Shown piece by piece: positions 29,168 to 39,360 of a stretch of 64,000 nucleotides of DNA. Each line of letters starts with the position of its first letter. Within the stretch, counting starts at the first letter, position 1. This DNA is from Pseudomonas brassicacearum subsp. brassicacearum (GTDB lineage: Bacteria > Pseudomonadota > Gammaproteobacteria > Pseudomonadales > Pseudomonadaceae). The notes beneath the pieces were generated by a model. That model was not told the DNA's origin. It saw only the letters and a list, made by a program, of their open reading frames with translations, and ran no database searches. Where the stretch lies: NCBI RefSeq assembly GCF_008801605.1, contig NZ_VZPJ01000002.1, positions 372,001 to 436,000 of the forward strand. Direction: 5' to 3'. Made by a program: the position numbers and the translations under genes.

Positions 29168-32011
29168 TCAGACCTGGTTCAGTGCCTCGTTCAGGGCGCG
29201 TTCCAGATCGGCCTTGTAGCGCAGGTACAAATTGCTTGAACAGGCGCCGTCGCCCACCAGGCCCGAGAGGTCCAGGTCGGTGATGTAGCAGCGATAGCGC
29301 TGGGCTTCGCGGCGCTGTTCGACGATCTCCCTGGCGACCACGCGGAACAGTTGGTCGCCATGCTCCAGTTCGGAAAACTCCTGCTGATCGCAGTACAGGG
29401 TGACATGCACCTGCCCGTGCGCCGCTTTGCCGATGATCGCCTGCACATCATAGAACGGCTTGTTGACCAGCATCTGCGGGGCTTGCCGCGCTTCGATCCG
29501 TCGCGCCCGGCCGCTGCCTGAGGGCAATAGCTGGTAGTACAGGGTTTCCAGGGTCAGCGGCTGGGCGGCATCCAGCGGCAGCAGGGCGTCGCGACGGTAC
29601 AGCACCGATTGCAAAAAGCGTTGCAGCGGCACCAGCAGGCTTTGTTCGTCGTGATAAGGCACGTGTTGTTGCCACAGTGCGTTGAACTCGTCGAGCACGT
29701 ACAGATCGGCCTCGTCTTCGTCGACGCGGTAGAACACCTGGATGCACTCGGGCTGGCCCATGGGCAGGATCAGCGCCAGGTCGTGGTCCTCCAGGGCCAT
29801 CGGGTCCAGGTGCAAGGGGCTGTATGCCGTCAGTTCCTCGCCCAGGTAATCCATCAGCGCCGACAGGCTGCCCAGCGCCACGTGGTTGACCTGGCCGGGC
29901 ACCAGTTCCAGTACGTGATAGTGCTGCTGGACCTGAAGCAGATAGCGGTGATTGAGCCTGCTCAGCAGCAGGGTCTGCGCCGTGTCGATGACTTCTTCGA
30001 CGCGCCGCGCAATGAATTGGGCGCGGTTGTGGCAGAAACAGCGCACCTGCAAGCGTGGCTGGTGCTGGGTGACGGGCAGGTCGTTGAGGTAATCGCGCAG
30101 GCAGTCGAGCAGGGCGTGTTCGCCGTCAAAACGGTTGACCAGCACCTCATTCCAACTGTTGAGCGTGACCTGGTCGAGGGTCAGCACCAGGTTTTCCCGG
30201 ACCCCTGCATAGCTCAGCGAGTCGGTGCGCTCGGTGGTCATCAGGATATTCAGGTCGCGGTGGTGCTTGAGCGGGTCGACGCCGACGTTCACCAGGATCA
30301 GCACTTCGCTGGGCACGCTGGCGCGCAGCAACTGTGCTTCATCCACCGTGGTCAGGGGCAGGGCGATGGACTGTTGCAGGCTGCCCAGCAGGTTGAACAG
30401 TTCGAACTCGCTCAGGTCGCTGTCGCCTGGGTGCAGCGCCAGGCGCGTGCTGCTGTCGATCACGCCGTTGCGATGGCACCAGGTCAGCAGTTCCAGCAGC
30501 TCGCGGCAGCGCTTGATCGGCGCGAAGTTCTCCCACTCCAGGGCGTTGAGGCTGCCGTTGTAAAGCGCCCACTGGTTCTGCCCCGGTTCTTTCTTGTTGG
30601 GTGACTGGACCAGCGTCAGGGTGTCTTCGGCCAGGTCCGGCGCAATGCCGGGGTTGATGAACTCGACCTTGTCGGCCTTGCGTTCGAAGGCTGCGTACAG
30701 CCGCCGGCCAAGCACGTTGAGATCGCGTTTGTTGATCAGGCTGACGGTTTTCTCGGTGCGGGCGAACTGGGTCAGGAAGCGGTAGCTGTGGGTGAGTTCG
30801 TTGACCAGGGCCCGTCGCTCGTGGCTGACCTGGCGGACTTTCCATTGGCTGCGGCTGTCCAGCAGCGCCAGTTGACGCTGGTCCCAGCCCCATTCCCGGG
30901 CCAGTCGTTCGAGCAGTACCCGTTGCCAGCCGCTGCTGCGTACCTGGCCGGTGAGTTTGCGATTGACCTTCAAGTACAGCGCGCGGCGGATCAACTCCAG
31001 GCGTTCGGATTCGCCGCGGGCATTGAGGTATTCCTCGATACGGCGGTAGACCAGCATGTACGGGTCCAGCTCTTCGAGGTCCAGGCGATTGGCAAACACG
31101 GCCTGTTTGAAGCGCAGGCTCAGGCAGCGAACATTCGGGTGTTCGCTGGCATAGACCTCGGTCAGCAGCAGCTTGAGTACGGACTTGTAGGGCGACTCGA
31201 TACCTTTGAACAACTGCCAGAGCCCGGCCCCGACGAATTCGCCCGGCGGAATGTAGGCCAGGTGCCCCAGGTCCAGGGTTTCGTCGGCGCGGATGAAACG
31301 CTTGGACATCAGTGTATGGGTGTACTGTTCATAGTTCTCTTCTTCATAGACCGGCACCAGCCACCAGATCGGCGTGCGCCCGGCCAGCCAGATCGCGGTG
31401 CGGTAGAACTCGTCCAGCAGCAGGTAATGCTGGGTCGTGCCGCAATCGTCGGAGCTGAGCTGGTTGTCCCGGTCACCCCGTACGAAACGCGCCGGGTCGA
31501 TCAGGAAAAAGTGGGCTTCGGCGCCCTGGGTCGCGGCCCAGATCTCCAGCAACTGGCATTTCTTGCGCAGCTCGGCCAGTTCGTCGTCGCTCAGGTCCGG
31601 CCCGTGGCACACCCAAACGTCCATGTCGCTCTGGTCGGCCTGGGCCAGGGTGCCGAGGCTGCCCATCAGGAACAGACCAAGGATCGGTCGTGGAGGGTTG
31701 CTGCCGTGCCGGGGCTTGTAGGAAAACGACCGGGTCAGCCGCTGGGCTTCGGCAAGGATATTGGCGTCAGGCTCGTAGTTCGACAGCCCGGCAGGTGTGC
31801 TGCCGGAAACGTAGCCGGGCAGCAGCGGATGGTTGACGTGGAAGAACAGCGGCAGCAACGTCAGCACGCCTTGCTGGCGCGGCGACAGGCCTTCGAGGGC
31901 GCGTTCCATCCGCACGGAGTTGAGCTTGAGAAAACGTGCGCGCAACTGGCTCAAGACCTTGCGGTCGATTCCCTCGTCCAGATCGGGGCGTATTTCGTGA
32001 TTGCGGGTCAT
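29168..32011 (-). CDS. cyaA: class I adenylate cyclase
   Basis: A 947-residue class I (enterobacterial-type) adenylate cyclase producing cAMP for Vfr/CRP. The N-terminal catalytic nucleotidyltransferase domain carries LMGSLGTLAQADQSDMDVWV (about residues 114-133) with the metal-binding Asp-x-Asp, and YKSVLKLLLTE further on. The C-terminal half is the regulatory region. Length is slightly above the E. coli enzyme (848). Monocistronic. Confidence 0.95.
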   Translation of the reverse strand: MTRNHEIRPDLDEGIDRKVLSQLRARFLKLNSVRMERALEGLSPRQQGVLTLLPLFFHVNHPLLPGYVSGSTPAGLSNYEPDANILAEAQRLTRSFSYKPRHGSNPPRPILGLFLMGSLGTLAQADQSDMDVWVCHGPDLSDDELAELRKKCQLLEIWAATQGAEAHFFLIDPARFVRGDRDNQLSSDDCGTTQHYLLLDEFYRTAIWLAGRTPIWWLVPVYEEENYEQYTHTLMSKRFIRADETLDLGHLAYIPPGEFVGAGLWQLFKGIESPYKSVLKLLLTEVYASEHPNVRCLSLRFKQAVFANRLDLEELDPYMLVYRRIEEYLNARGESERLELIRRALYLKVNRKLTGQVRSSGWQRVLLERLAREWGWDQRQLALLDSRSQWKVRQVSHERRALVNELTHSYRFLTQFARTEKTVSLINKRDLNVLGRRLYAAFERKADKVEFINPGIAPDLAEDTLTLVQSPNKKEPGQNQWALYNGSLNALEWENFAPIKRCRELLELLTWCHRNGVIDSSTRLALHPGDSDLSEFELFNLLGSLQQSIALPLTTVDEAQLLRASVPSEVLILVNVGVDPLKHHRDLNILMTTERTDSLSYAGVRENLVLTLDQVTLNSWNEVLVNRFDGEHALLDCLRDYLNDLPVTQHQPRLQVRCFCHNRAQFIARRVEEVIDTAQTLLLSRLNHRYLLQVQQHYHVLELVPGQVNHVALGSLSALMDYLGEELTAYSPLHLDPMALEDHDLALILPMGQPECIQVFYRVDEDEADLYVLDEFNALWQQHVPYHDEQSLLVPLQRFLQSVLYRRDALLPLDAAQPLTLETLYYQLLPSGSGRARRIEARQAPQMLVNKPFYDVQAIIGKAAHGQVHVTLYCDQQEFSELEHGDQLFRVVAREIVEQRREAQRYRCYITDLDLSGLVGDGACSSNLYLRYKADLERALNEALNQV

Positions 32012-32181
32012 GTCAGCTCAAACCGGCTCGCGGCGTCGAACGTGGGGGGTGATGGCAGGTTAGCGCCCGATCTTGGGAATTCTTAAGCTGAAAGCAGAAT
32101 TCGGGTGCCAGTTTTTTTCGCAGGGCACCCGTGCGCCTGCGGAAATCCCGTAAAGGAGATTTCCGTGGGCGGCAGGGGGGA

Positions 32182-32427
32182 TCAGGCGGCTTCTTGCACG
32201 CTGAGTATCGTCAGGACGGTTTGTACGTTTTGGGCGGCATCTCGGCCCAGGCTTGTCAGGTAACCACCGTCGGGCTGGGTGATCAGTTCTTTTTCGAACA
32301 GGCGTTGGGCAGCGGCAATCGCTTTAGGGGCAGCGGTCTGATGAATTTTCAGGCCTTCCTGGGAACTGTCCAGGTTGAAGAGTGCAAGGATTTCCAGTTC
32401 GGCAACCAGCTCAGGGGTAAGCGACAT
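32182..32427 (-). CDS. TIGR02647 family small protein
   Basis: An 81-residue protein opening MSLTPELVAELEILALFNLD with GLKIHQTA and RLFEKELITQPDGGYLTSLGRDAA, i.e. a short winged-helix-like fold as in the TIGR02647 family of pseudomonad proteins. ATG at 32427 has GGAG upstream in ggagtcctt. Function unknown; DNA binding is only suggested by the helix pattern. Between cyaA and an acidic small protein as in P. aeruginosa PA5271. Confidence 0.75.
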   Translation of the reverse strand: MSLTPELVAELEILALFNLDSSQEGLKIHQTAAPKAIAAAQRLFEKELITQPDGGYLTSLGRDAAQNVQTVLTILSVQEAA

Positions 32428-32536
32428 AAGGACTCCAGACTTTCTAGGAATTTGGTCGACAGCGTCACTAAGGTGAGCGCACTCGGCCGAGCTGTCCAGT
32501 CTCAGTGTCATGCTTTTTTTGTTTAAAGCATTTTTT

Positions 32537-32564
32537 TGTGGCGAGGGGATTGCTCCCTCGCCAC
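32537..32564. terminator. hairpin GTGGCGAGGGGA/TCCCTCGCCAC (REP-like), possible terminator
   Basis: Near-perfect stem TTGTGGCGAGGGGA / TCCCTCGCCACAA with a 4-base loop, just after the acidic small gene and followed on the minus-strand side by a T-rich run. It resembles the half-repeats at 49412 and 60387, so it is probably a repeat-derived hairpin serving as terminator. Confidence 0.6.
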
Positions 32565-32573
32565 AAGCGCCGT

Positions 32574-32858
32574 TCAGTTCTTTTCCGGCGGCAACTCAGG
32601 CAAGGCGCGCAATGCGGCTTCGTACCACTGGGTATCGAACGGGCGATCTTCTTCCAGGATCGCATCGATCTCCACCGCCAGCACGTGGGCCATCAGGTTG
32701 AGGATTTCTTCGCGCTCATAACCGACCAGGGTCAACTTGTTGAAAGTGGCCTTGGCCGCAGGCGGATTGTCACTTTCGATCTGGTTTTCGATGGCCTGGA
32801 TCAGTGTGCTCTCGACGAATTCTTCTTCGTCGTTGTCGATGTCGGTTGGCTCGCTCAT
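32574..32858 (-). CDS. conserved acidic hypothetical protein
   Basis: A 94-residue soluble protein, acidic at its start (MSEPTDIDNDEEEFVEST), then helical (LIQAIENQIESDNPPAAKATFNKL, ILNLMAHVLAVEIDAILEEDRPF). ATG at 32858 has AGGAG 7 bases upstream. It corresponds in position to the PA5270-type hypothetical. No domain recognised; no membrane or export signal. Confidence 0.75.
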   Translation of the reverse strand: MSEPTDIDNDEEEFVESTLIQAIENQIESDNPPAAKATFNKLTLVGYEREEILNLMAHVLAVEIDAILEEDRPFDTQWYEAALRALPELPPEKN

Positions 32859-32982
32859 GGCTGGCTCCTGGGAGAAAGGTCGCCAGTTTACCTGCATTCA
32901 GCGGTGTGATGCGCCTGGCAAGAAATGCCCCGGCGGTCTATAACCCAAGGCTGCCAACCCCGCACGGCCTGGAGGCTTTGTA

Positions 32983-33642
32983 ATGCTCGAGCTTTATGGT
33001 TTCTCTGTCAGTAACTATTACAACATGGTCAAACTGGCGCTGTTGGAGAAGGGGCTGCCCTTCGAAGAAGTGCCGTTCTACCCCAACCAGACCCCCGAAG
33101 CGTGGGCCATCAGCCCGCGCGGGAAGGTACCGGTGTTGAAAACCGAGCAGGGGTTTATCAACGAAACCAGCGTGATCCTTGAGTACATCGAACAAACCCA
33201 ACCAGGCAAGGCCCTGCTGCCCAGTGACCCGTTCGAGCGGGCCCAGGTATTGGCCTTGTGCAGGGAGATCGAGTTGTACATCGAGCTGCCGGCGCGGGCT
33301 TGCTTTGCCGAGGCATTTTTCGGCATGACGGTGCCCGATGTCATCAAGGAAAAGAGCAAAGACGAATTGCGGCAGGGGTTCGCCTCGCTCGGTCGGCACG
33401 GCAAATTCGCACCCTACGTGGCGGGCGATAGTCTGACCATTGCCGATCTGTATTTTTTCTACAGTGTCTCGCCGGCCTGCCAAGTGGGCAGGAAGTTGTT
33501 CGATATCGACCTGCTGGCAGACATGCCGGCGGCCAAGGCGCTGATGGAGCGCTTGGAGCAAAATCCGCATGTGCAGCGGATTGCGGCGGATAGAGAGGCG
33601 GCGATGCCGGCGTTTTTGGCGATGATTGCCGCCAAGAAGTGA
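32983..33642 (+). CDS. glutathione S-transferase family protein
   Basis: A 219-residue GST. N-terminal thioredoxin-like domain (LYGFSVSNYYNMVKLALLEKGLPFEEV, SPRGKVPVLKTEQGFINETSVILEYIE with the cis-Pro and glutathione-binding ES/TS region) and a helical C-terminal domain including FAPYVAGDSLTIADLYFF. Substrate class cannot be told from sequence alone. Confidence 0.9.
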   Translation: MLELYGFSVSNYYNMVKLALLEKGLPFEEVPFYPNQTPEAWAISPRGKVPVLKTEQGFINETSVILEYIEQTQPGKALLPSDPFERAQVLALCREIELYIELPARACFAEAFFGMTVPDVIKEKSKDELRQGFASLGRHGKFAPYVAGDSLTIADLYFFYSVSPACQVGRKLFDIDLLADMPAAKALMERLEQNPHVQRIAADREAAMPAFLAMIAAKK

Positions 33643-33666
33643 GTTTCGTGGTGTTTTGAAGTGAGT

Positions 33667-33761
33667 CACCGCGAGCAGGCTCGCTCCACAATGAGTCTCT
33701 ACATGTTCACAAAATATGTGTTCATTGAAGAGCCACTGTGGGAGCGAGCTTGCTCGCGATG
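33667..33761. repeat. REP pair in inside-out orientation
   Basis: Here the first half reads CGCGAGCAGGCTCGCTCCACA and the second TGTGGGAGCGAGCTTGCTCGCG, i.e. the GTGGGAG ends face each other instead of lying at the outer edges as in REPINs elsewhere in the window. Between the GST gene and argH. Confidence 0.88.
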
Positions 33762-33764
33762 CTT

Positions 33765-35159
<1,395 letters not shown>

Positions 35160-35298
35160 GAATTCGCTCGTGATCGGCTGTGGAAAAAGTAGCGGTTAAA
35201 GGCTGCGGCGGATGATAGCAGGGTTGCCGGGACTGGCGCTGGCACTGGTCGGCAGGTTTTTTCGATGCAAGCCTGGGATCCAACCGGGTTTTCCCGCA

Positions 35299-35326
35299 AC
35301 GATATTTTTCGATTGAGCAATATCGT
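35299..35326. promoter_or_regulatory. inverted repeat ACGATATT-N12-AATATCGT
   Basis: Perfect 8-base arms separated by 12 bases, about 140 bases upstream of argH. AT-rich arms in a GC-rich genome suggest a protein-binding site. Regulator unknown. Confidence 0.4.
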
Positions 35327-35338
35327 CGCGGCAACCGT

Positions 35339-35354
35339 CTACAGTGGACTGTAG
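35339..35354. promoter_or_regulatory. palindrome CTACAGTGGACTGTAG
   Basis: Seven-base arms around a central GG, 13 bases from the previous repeat and followed by a T-rich tract. The form is that of a dimeric-repressor operator. A near-copy of its right half (ACTGTAGGAC) continues outward. Regulator unknown. Confidence 0.4.
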
Positions 35355-35621
35355 GACTTTTGCTTTTTTTACCCATGGCGCAGCGGATATAGATAAGAAG
35401 GGGGTGCTCATATTGGTCAGATCGACAGTTAACAATCCCTACGGCGACGCCGTGCGACAACGGGCCTCGGGCATCGGTCGGCAAGCGCTGGTAAAGATAG
35501 GCAACCGCCGCGCGGCACTTTTTGGCCCTCGAGCGAGTCTTAGCGTGGATCGCCGTGACGGATGTCACTTCCCCTGTCTACGCTATCCTTGTGCGAGACT
35601 CACGCAGGAATCCAGCGCAAT

Positions 35622-36368
35622 ATGAATGTCCTGATCGTTGATGACGAACCACTGGCCCGCGAGCGCCTGAGCCGAATGGTTGGCGAGCTCGAGGGTTACA
35701 GTGTCCTGGAGCCGAGCGCCACCAATGGCGAAGAGGCATTGGCCCTTATTGACAGCCACAAGCCGGATATCGTGCTGCTCGACATTCGCATGCCTGGCCT
35801 GGACGGTCTGCAGGTTGCGGCGAAGTTGTGCGAACGAGAGTCGCCGCCTGCGGTGGTGTTCTGTACCACCCGGGACGATTTCCCACCCGAGGTGTTGCAG
35901 GCCGGTGCCGTGGGCTACCTGGTCAAGCCGGTGGCGGCCGAGGCGTTGCTTGAAGCCTTGCGCAAGGCCGAGCGACCCAACCGCGTGCAACTGGCGGCGC
36001 TGACCCGTCCGGCCGCCGAAAGCGGTAGCGGCCCGCGCAGCCATATCAGTGCGCGCACCCGCAAAGGCATCGAGCTGATCCCATTGAACCAGGTGGTCTA
36101 TTTCATCGCCGACCACAAATACGTGACCTTGCGTCATGAGAGTGGCGAGGTGTTGTTGGATGAGCCACTCAAGGCCCTCGAAGACGAGTTCGGCGAACGT
36201 TTCGTACGCATCCACCGCAACGCCCTCGTGGCCCGCGAGCGGATCGAGCGTTTGCAACGCACCCCCCTTGGGCATTTCCAACTGTTCCTCAAGGGCCTCA
36301 ATGGCGATGCGCTGATTGTCAGCCGACGGCACGTGGCCGGCGTGCGCAAAATGATGCAGCAGCTTTAA
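35622..36368 (+). CDS. algR: LytTR response regulator AlgR
   Basis: A 248-residue response regulator nearly identical in layout to P. aeruginosa AlgR: receiver domain opening MNVLIVDDEPLARERLSRMV with phosphoacceptor Asp54 in VLLDIRMPGLDG, then a LytTR DNA-binding domain (about 140-245, HISARTRKGIELIPL, FIADHKYVTLRHE, RIHRNALVARERIE). In P. aeruginosa it controls alginate, twitching and virulence. The cognate kinase gene algZ is not upstream here, so phosphate would have to come from elsewhere. The start at 35622 is fixed by homology. Confidence 0.95.
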   Translation: MNVLIVDDEPLARERLSRMVGELEGYSVLEPSATNGEEALALIDSHKPDIVLLDIRMPGLDGLQVAAKLCERESPPAVVFCTTRDDFPPEVLQAGAVGYLVKPVAAEALLEALRKAERPNRVQLAALTRPAAESGSGPRSHISARTRKGIELIPLNQVVYFIADHKYVTLRHESGEVLLDEPLKALEDEFGERFVRIHRNALVARERIERLQRTPLGHFQLFLKGLNGDALIVSRRHVAGVRKMMQQL

Positions 36369-36505
36369 TGCGGCGGTCCAAGGCGTTCCATGCGTTTCAT
36401 TTCGAGGATTTGGCGGCCAGGGAGGCCTTGGGGTCGTGATTCAAATCAAAGCGGTTTTGGCTGAGCTGTTATTATCTGCCGTATCTTTTAAGTACGGATT
36501 GATCC

Positions 36506-37447
36506 ATGTCCCCTCGCGAGATCCGCATCGCCACCCGTAAAAGTGCCTTGGCCCTCTGGCAGGCCGAATACGTCAAAGCCCGCCTGGAAGCGGCCCATCC
36601 CGGCCTGATCGTGACCCTGGTGCCCATGGTCAGTCGCGGTGACAAGCTGCTGGATTCGCCGCTGTCGAAGATCGGCGGCAAGGGCCTGTTCGTCAAGGAA
36701 CTGGAAACCGCGTTGCTGGACAACGAAGCCGACATCGCCGTGCATTCGATGAAAGACGTGCCCATGGACTTTCCCGAAGGCCTGGGCCTGTTTTGCATCT
36801 GCGAGCGGGAAGACCCACGCGACGCGTTCGTCTCCAACACGTTCTCCAGTCTTGAAGCTCTGCCTGCCGGGAGCGTGGTCGGCACTTCCAGCCTGCGTCG
36901 CCAGGCACAGTTGCTGACTCGCCGTCCGGACCTGCAAATCCGTTTCCTGCGCGGTAACGTCAATACGCGCCTGGCCAAGCTCGATGCCGGTGAGTACGAC
37001 GCGATCATCCTCGCCGCCGCCGGCCTGATCCGCCTGGGCTTTGAAGATCGCATCACCTCGGCCATCAGCGTCGACGACAGCCTGCCGGCCGGTGGGCAAG
37101 GGGCGGTGGGCATCGAGTGTCGCAGCGCCGACAGCGACATCCACGCCTTGCTGGCGCCGCTGCACCATGAAGACACCGCCACGCGGGTATTCGCCGAACG
37201 CGCTCTCAACAAACACCTCAATGGCGGTTGCCAAGTGCCGATCGCCTGTTACGCCGTGCTGGAAGGCGAACAGGTCTGGTTGCGCGGGCTGGTGGGGGAT
37301 CCCAACGGTGGCCGGCTGCTCAGCGCCGAAGCCCGGGCGCCGCGCCACGATGCCGAGGCGTTGGGCGTGCGGGTGGCCGAAGACCTGCTGAGCCAGGGCG
37401 CCGCCGACATTCTCAAGGCGGTCTACGGCGAGGCCGGCCACACGTGA
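36506..37447 (+). CDS. hemC: hydroxymethylbilane synthase (porphobilinogen deaminase)
   Basis: A 313-residue enzyme polymerising four porphobilinogens to hydroxymethylbilane. Key elements: [50 protein letters not shown] and the dipyrromethane-cofactor cysteine in [13 protein letters not shown]. First gene of hemC-hemD-hemX-hemY; its TGA overlaps the hemD GTG in GTGA. Confidence 0.97.
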   Translation: MSPREIRIATRKSALALWQAEYVKARLEAAHPGLIVTLVPMVSRGDKLLDSPLSKIGGKGLFVKELETALLDNEADIAVHSMKDVPMDFPEGLGLFCICEREDPRDAFVSNTFSSLEALPAGSVVGTSSLRRQAQLLTRRPDLQIRFLRGNVNTRLAKLDAGEYDAIILAAAGLIRLGFEDRITSAISVDDSLPAGGQGAVGIECRSADSDIHALLAPLHHEDTATRVFAERALNKHLNGGCQVPIACYAVLEGEQVWLRGLVGDPNGGRLLSAEARAPRHDAEALGVRVAEDLLSQGAADILKAVYGEAGHT

Positions 37448-39360
37448 CGGGTTGGCGGCTGCTGCTCACCCGGCCGACGGACGAGTCGTCGGCGCTGGCG
37501 GCTGTCCTGGCCGAAGCGGGGGTCTACAGCAGCAGCCTGCCCTTGCTGGATATCGAGCCGGTCCCGCTGTCCGATGCCGGGCGGGCGATATTCCAGGCGC
37601 TGGACCAATACTCTGCCGTGATCGTCGTCAGCAAACCGGCCGCACGCCTGTGCGTCGAGCTGCTGCACCAATACTGGCCCCAACCTCCAGACCAACCATG
37701 GTTCAGCGTGGGTGCGGCCACCGGACAGATTCTCGTCGATGCCGGCCTCACGGTGTTTTATCCCGATAACGGCGATGACAGCGAAGCCTTGCTGGAACAC
37801 TTGGTCTTGCGCCAGGCTGTTGCGCGGCCCGACCCCAAGGTGTTGATCGTGCGGGGTGAGGGCGGGCGTGGCTTGCTGGCAGAGCGTTTGCGCGAGCAAG
37901 GTGCTAGTGTCGATTATCTGGAATTGTACCGCCGCCACTTGCCCGATTACGGCGAAGGGGCGTTGCCGGCGAAAGTCGAAGCGGAACGCTTGAACGCACT
38001 GGTGGTCAGCAGTGGGCAGGGCTTCGAGCATCTGCAGCGGCTGGCCGGCGATGCGTGGCCGGCCCTGGCGCGGTTACCGTTGTTTGTTCCAAGCCCAAGG
38101 GTTGCCGAGATGGCGCGTGCCGCCGGGGCCCGAACAGTTGTGGATTGTCGTGGCGCCAATGCCGCGGCTTTGCTGGCGGCGTTACGGGAACACTCCGTGC
38201 CGTTTTCTAATGCAAAGGATGGATACGTGAGCGAAACAGCCTTGCCAAAAGAAGATCTAGACCAGCCAGCGATCGATGCGCCGGTTGAAACTCCGCCCCC
38301 GATGGCGCCGCGTCGCGGCAACGGGTTGGCCATTGTTGCATTGCTGCTCGGCGCCGCCGGCGTGGCCGTGGGCGGTTGGGGCGTGTGGCAGGTGCGTCAC
38401 CTGCAAACCAATAACCAGCAGCAGTCCGCCCAGGTCCAGGCACTGAATGACCAGGCCCAGAGCCTCAAGCTCAACGAGCAACGCCTGAGCGAACGCCTGG
38501 CGCAATTGCCCCCGGCCGAAGAGCTGGAGGATCGGCGGCGCCTGGTGGCTCAGTTGCAAAGTGATCAGCAGCACCTGAACCAGCGCCTGGAAACCGTGCT
38601 CGGTGCCAGCCGCAAGGATTGGCGTCTGGCGGAGGCCGAGCACTTGTTGCGCCTGGCTAGCCTGCGTCTTTCCGCCCTGCAAGACATCAACAGTGCCCAG
38701 GCGCTGGTCCAGGGGGCTGACGAAATCCTGCGCGAGCAGAACGACCCCGGTTCGTTCGCCGCCCGCGAGCAACTGGCCAAGACCCTCGCCGCGTTGCGCA
38801 GCACCGAGCAACCGGATCGCACCGGGCTGTTCCTGCAACTGGGCGCCTTGCGTGATCAGGTCCTGGAGCTGACCGAGCTGGCGCCCGAGTACAAGGACCG
38901 CGGTGAATCCCTGCTGGGCCTGACCGCCGACGGCGATGGCGCAAGTCGTTGGGCGCAGTGGTGGGACCAGATCTCGCGCTATATCCGTATCGACTTCAAC
39001 GCCGATGAGAATGTCCGTCCGCTGCTGGCCGGGCAAAGCCTGGTGCAAGTGCGCCTGGCCTTGAGCCTGGCGCTGGAACAGGCGCAATGGGCCGCCCTCA
39101 ATGGTCAGGCGCCGGTCTACACCCAGGCGCTGACCGAGGCTCGGGACGTGTTGAAGAACAACTTCAACCAGGACAACCCGCAAAGCAAGATCATGCTCGA
39201 GCGCGTGGTCGAGCTGTCCAAGCAGCCGGTGACGGTGGTCACCCCGGACCTGACGGGTACGCTGAGCAGCGTCCAGGCTTACCTTGAGCGCCGCAACCTC
39301 AATGCCCAGGAATCGGTCAAGCCGCTGCCCGCGCCTGGCGCGCAGGAGGCCACGCCATGA
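37444..39360 (+). CDS. hemD: uroporphyrinogen-III synthase HemD fused in frame to membrane protein HemX
   Basis: One uninterrupted frame of 638 codons covering two normally separate proteins. Residues 1 to about 255 are HemD ([43 protein letters not shown]), which closes hydroxymethylbilane to uroporphyrinogen III. From residue 262 ([10 protein letters not shown]) comes HemX: one transmembrane helix (about 290-312, [22 protein letters not shown]), a coiled coil and a periplasmic domain. The GTG start at 37444 overlaps hemC by 4 bases. An internal GTG at 38227 with its own AAAGGA box could also start HemX separately. No stop codon separates the two; a fusion or dual use is possible. Confidence 0.88.
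   Translation: MTGWRLLLTRPTDESSALAAVLAEAGVYSSSLPLLDIEPVPLSDAGRAIFQALDQYSAVIVVSKPAARLCVELLHQYWPQPPDQPWFSVGAATGQILVDAGLTVFYPDNGDDSEALLEHLVLRQAVARPDPKVLIVRGEGGRGLLAERLREQGASVDYLELYRRHLPDYGEGALPAKVEAERLNALVVSSGQGFEHLQRLAGDAWPALARLPLFVPSPRVAEMARAAGARTVVDCRGANAAALLAALREHSVPFSNAKDGYVSETALPKEDLDQPAIDAPVETPPPMAPRRGNGLAIVALLLGAAGVAVGGWGVWQVRHLQTNNQQQSAQVQALNDQAQSLKLNEQRLSERLAQLPPAEELEDRRRLVAQLQSDQQHLNQRLETVLGASRKDWRLAEAEHLLRLASLRLSALQDINSAQALVQGADEILREQNDPGSFAAREQLAKTLAALRSTEQPDRTGLFLQLGALRDQVLELTELAPEYKDRGESLLGLTADGDGASRWAQWWDQISRYIRIDFNADENVRPLLAGQSLVQVRLALSLALEQAQWAALNGQAPVYTQALTEARDVLKNNFNQDNPQSKIMLERVVELSKQPVTVVTPDLTGTLSSVQAYLERRNLNAQESVKPLPAPGAQEATP
38214..38229 (+). promoter_or_regulatory. internal ribosome site and GTG start of HemX within the fused frame
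   Basis: AAAGGA is followed after 7 bases by GTG, where the hemX reading ([14 protein letters not shown]) begins. It argues that HemX can be made independently even though hemD reads through. Confidence 0.6.

Larger units (their letters stand above)
35160..35621. other. argH-algR intergenic region, no gene; algZ absent
   Basis: About 460 bases without a credible gene: open frames of 80-140 codons on both strands lack ribosome sites and known motifs. In P. aeruginosa the sensor gene algZ (fimS, about 1.1 kb) occupies this place. Two inverted repeats are visible (35299-35326 and 35339-35354), probably promoter or operator elements of argH or algR. Confidence 0.6.

Noticed and set aside
35344..35625. 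93-codon plus frame between argH and algR as a possible remnant of algZ
   Set aside because: No kinase motifs, no ribosome site; not convincing even as a fragment.
36479..36496. CCGTA/TACGG inverted repeat just before hemC
   Set aside because: Five-base arms are too short to distinguish from chance.
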